Below are positions 5,778 through 7,347 of a stretch of 7,347 nt of DNA, piece by piece. Source of the DNA: Gammaproteobacteria bacterium (lineage in GTDB: Bacteria > Pseudomonadota > Gammaproteobacteria > HK1); contig JAJECB010000515.1 in the NCBI GenBank assembly GCA_022822245.1, positions 1 through 7,347 of the forward strand, read 5' to 3'. A program made the translations under genes and the position numbers. Within the stretch, counting starts at the first letter, position 1; every line of letters starts with the position of its first letter. A model generated the notes under the pieces. The model was not told the origin of the DNA, ran no database searches, and saw only the letters and a list, made by a program, of their open reading frames with translations.

Positions 5778-7060
5778 TTGTCACCCTCTTCGCGGTCTTC
5801 TTCGGCCTCATCCTGCTCCGGGTGCCGGTCGCGTTTGCGCTGATCCTCTCCTCGCTTCTCGTCATCGTGCTCGAGGGTCTGCCGCCCAACCTGATCGCGC
5901 TTCGAATCTTCGAAGGCCTCACCCCGTTCCCGATCCTCGCGATCCCGCTCTTCTACACCCTGGGGCTGCTCTGCAACTCGGCCGGCTTCACCGAACGGAT
6001 CATGGTGCTGGCGCGGGCCCTCGTCGGGCGGATCCGCGCCGGTCTCGCGATGGTCAACATCGTCGCCAGCATGCTCTTCGCCGGCATCTCGGGGTCCAGC
6101 ACCGCCGACACCGCGGGCATCGGCTCCGTTCTCATGCCGCAGATGCTGAAGGCGGGCTACAGCCGCCCGTTCACCGTGGCGCTCACCGCCTGCTCGTCGA
6201 CGATGGGCAACATCATCCCCCCGAGCATCCTCATGGTGATCTACGGGGCCTTCGGCAATGTCTCCATCGGGATGCTGTTCCTCGGAGGGTTCATCCCGGG
6301 TCTGCTGCTGGGCTTCGGCCAGATGGGCCTCGTCTACTACCTCGCGCGGCGCTTCGACTTCGGCCTCGACGACACCGGCGAGGAGCGGCCCCGCTTCTGG
6401 CGGGCCCTCGGGACGGGGGCCCTTCCGATGGGGGTGCCGCTCGTCATCATCGGGGGCATCGTCGGCGGGGTGTTCACCCCGACCGAGTCCGCCGCCATCG
6501 CCATCTTCTACGTGCTGATCCTGAGCACGCTGGTGTACCGGGAGCTATCCCTCCGTTCCCTCGGGAGGCTGCTGCGCGAGGGGGGCCGCTTCGTCGCCCT
6601 CCCGCTCATCATGACCGCCGCCGCCGCGGTCTTCGCCTGGCTGCTCGCCTACTACGAGTTCCCGCAGACCATGGTCGGCATGATGGAGGAGTTCGGCGCG
6701 ACCCGATTCGGCGTGCTGCTCGCGGTGGTGGTCGTGTTCCTCATCCTGGGCACGTTCCTCGACACCGTGCCCGCCATCATCATGTTCCTCCCCATCGTCC
6801 AGGCCCTCGGCGACTCGGTCGGCATCCACCCGGTGCAGATGGGCGTGGTCGTCGTCCTCACCGGCGCCCTCGGCCTCGTGACTCCGCCCTACGGGGTCTG
6901 CCTGCTCGTCGCTTCCAAGATCATCGACATGCGCCCCCGGCAGGCCATGGGCATGACCCTGCTGGTCGGGTCGGTGAGCCTCGTCGTGATTCTGCTCGCG
7001 GTGTTCATCGAGGACGTGACCCTGATGCTGCCACGAGCGATCATGCCTCGGTTCTTCTAG
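5774..7060 (+). CDS. dctM: TRAP transporter large permease, DctM family
   Basis: This is a 428-residue, multi-span inner-membrane permease of the TRAP family (ion transporter superfamily, elevator type), driving uptake with an ion gradient. Family marks are PVAFAL (18-23), a first half with GSSTADTAGIGSVLMPQMLK (107-126), IIPPS (147-151) and GAFGNVSIGMLFLGGFIPG (158-176), and a second half with GGVFTPTESAA (231-241), GTFLDTVPAIIMFLPI (326-341) and GLVTPPYG (367-374). The two GSS.A and TPTE/TPP blocks mark the two inverted halves. I choose the TTG at 5774, which overlaps the dctQ TGA (TTGA, 5774-5777). This gives the normal short N-terminus (M-I-V-T-L-F) and normal length. No ATG fits, and the Shine-Dalgarno is poor, consistent with coupling to dctQ. 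The alternative in-frame ATT at 5777 is much less likely. Confidence 0.95.
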   Translation: MIVTLFAVFFGLILLRVPVAFALILSSLLVIVLEGLPPNLIALRIFEGLTPFPILAIPLFYTLGLLCNSAGFTERIMVLARALVGRIRAGLAMVNIVASMLFAGISGSSTADTAGIGSVLMPQMLKAGYSRPFTVALTACSSTMGNIIPPSILMVIYGAFGNVSIGMLFLGGFIPGLLLGFGQMGLVYYLARRFDFGLDDTGEERPRFWRALGTGALPMGVPLVIIGGIVGGVFTPTESAAIAIFYVLILSTLVYRELSLRSLGRLLREGGRFVALPLIMTAAAAVFAWLLAYYEFPQTMVGMMEEFGATRFGVLLAVVVVFLILGTFLDTVPAIIMFLPIVQALGDSVGIHPVQMGVVVVLTGALGLVTPPYGVCLLVASKIIDMRPRQAMGMTLLVGSVSLVVILLAVFIEDVTLMLPRAIMPRFF

Positions 7061-7101
7061 AAGCCTTGAGCGGCCTGGAAGTACACAGTTGAGTCGAATC
7101 C

Positions 7102-7117
7102 GCGCCGACACCGGCGC
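7102..7117 (+). terminator. Candidate GC hairpin after dctM
   Basis: GCGCCG (7102-7107) and CGGCGC (7112-7117) form a 6-bp perfect stem with an ACAC loop, 41 nt beyond the dctM stop. No T-run follows, so it is at best a weak or Rho-assisted 3' end. It is the most plausible end signal after dctM that I can see. Confidence 0.3.
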
Positions 7118-7235
7118 TGCGCTCACGCAAGCGGCTCGAGAGAGTACGCCCGCTCACCGCTTTGCGGTCGGCGGCCGCCAGCCAGGATATCGGGGAAATA
7201 TTGCGGCTAGCCCTGCCGAGTCATGATAAATCTGG

Positions 7236-7241
7236 TTGACA
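7236..7241 (+). promoter_or_regulatory. Consensus TTGACA (-35-like), no good -10
   Basis: A perfect TTGACA sits in an AT-richer patch and inside the small dyad GTTGACAAC (7235-7243). At 16-19 bp downstream there is no TATAAT-like hexamer. If it is a promoter, it would drive a gene to the right of the window. It may instead be part of an operator-like site, because the preceding AAATCTGGTTG recurs in the dctP leader. Confidence 0.22.
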
Positions 7242-7347
7242 ACGTGCTATTTGTCCACGCGTAGCGCATGCCTTTGACCGGCCCGAAACCCGATTGCATG
7301 GCCCAGCGCAGCGCTCGTCAGCCGCGTCTGTCCATGCCACATGATCT

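Larger units (their letters stand above)
7061..7347. other. Right-edge non-coding stretch
   Basis: No recognisable gene lies in the last 287 bp. It holds a GC hairpin (7102-7117), a 5-bp ACCGC/GCGGT hairpin (7156-7168), an AT-richer patch around 7187-7255 that includes TTGACA, and short open frames running off the right edge on both strands with no family signal. It is probably a boundary between this locus and whatever follows. Confidence 0.5.

Noticed and set aside
7083..7106. tRNA T-arm-like AGTCGAATCCGCGCC
   Set aside because: It lacks the TTCGA T-loop core, and no acceptor, D or anticodon arms can be built around it.
55..7117. Identical GCGCCG/CGGCGC stems at both ends of the locus (55-69 and 7102-7117) as boundary repeats
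   Set aside because: The loops differ and the flanks are unrelated. A six-base GC-only match in this composition is expected by chance.
7268..7347. Open plus-strand frame from an ATG (MPLTGPKPDCMAQ...) running off the right edge
   Set aside because: Only 26 codons are visible, with no Shine-Dalgarno before either ATG (7268 or 7298) and no recognised family. A real gene start cannot be excluded.
7247..7347. Minus-strand frame ending at a TAG at 7247-7249 (...FRAGQRHALRVDK)
   Set aside because: It could be the C-terminus of a convergent gene, but about 33 residues without a family motif are not enough.

Overview
The window is G+C-rich (about two thirds by eye) and densely coding, with typical bacterial layout. 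TRAP-type transport genes and class III CoA-transferases point to a high-GC proteobacterium or a similar Gram-negative bacterium. Nothing here fixes the taxon more closely, and there is no rRNA, tRNA, mobile element or CRISPR array.

The locus is a divergent carboxylate uptake and catabolism cluster. Reading leftward from about 4863, the order is: a DctP-type periplasmic TRAP solute-binding protein (4863-3853), two adjacent paralogous CaiB/BaiF (class III) CoA-transferases (3692-2481 and 2449-1217), and a DapA/NanA-superfamily Schiff-base aldolase or lyase (1062-118). Reading rightward are the two TRAP membrane subunits, DctQ (5271-5777, GTG start) and DctM (5774-7060, TTG start, overlapping DctQ by 4 nt). 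The binding protein is thus on the opposite strand from its membrane partners.

The 407-bp gap between the arms (4864-5270) should hold both promoters. It has structured features: a nested imperfect dyad (4990-5027), a TTCGCGA/TCGCGAA inverted repeat beside the dctP ribosome-binding site, and five GCGAA pentamers in 76 bp. A strong 12-bp GC hairpin without a T-run (3795-3822) lies between dctP and the enzyme genes; it may set a high ratio of binding protein to enzymes.

The likely logic is that a carboxylate is imported by the TRAP system, activated as a CoA thioester by one or both CoA-transferases, and a related intermediate is handled by the lysine-dependent aldolase-fold enzyme. The substrate cannot be read from sequence. 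The aldolase-like protein is the most unusual element. It keeps the Schiff-base lysine (K171) at the exact distance expected from the normal catalytic tyrosine, but that tyrosine is Phe (F143), and the rest of the DHDPS proton-relay triad and the substrate-binding arginine are also replaced. It should not be annotated as dihydrodipicolinate synthase.

The 117 bp at the left edge and 287 bp at the right edge (7061-7347) contain no gene that I can support.
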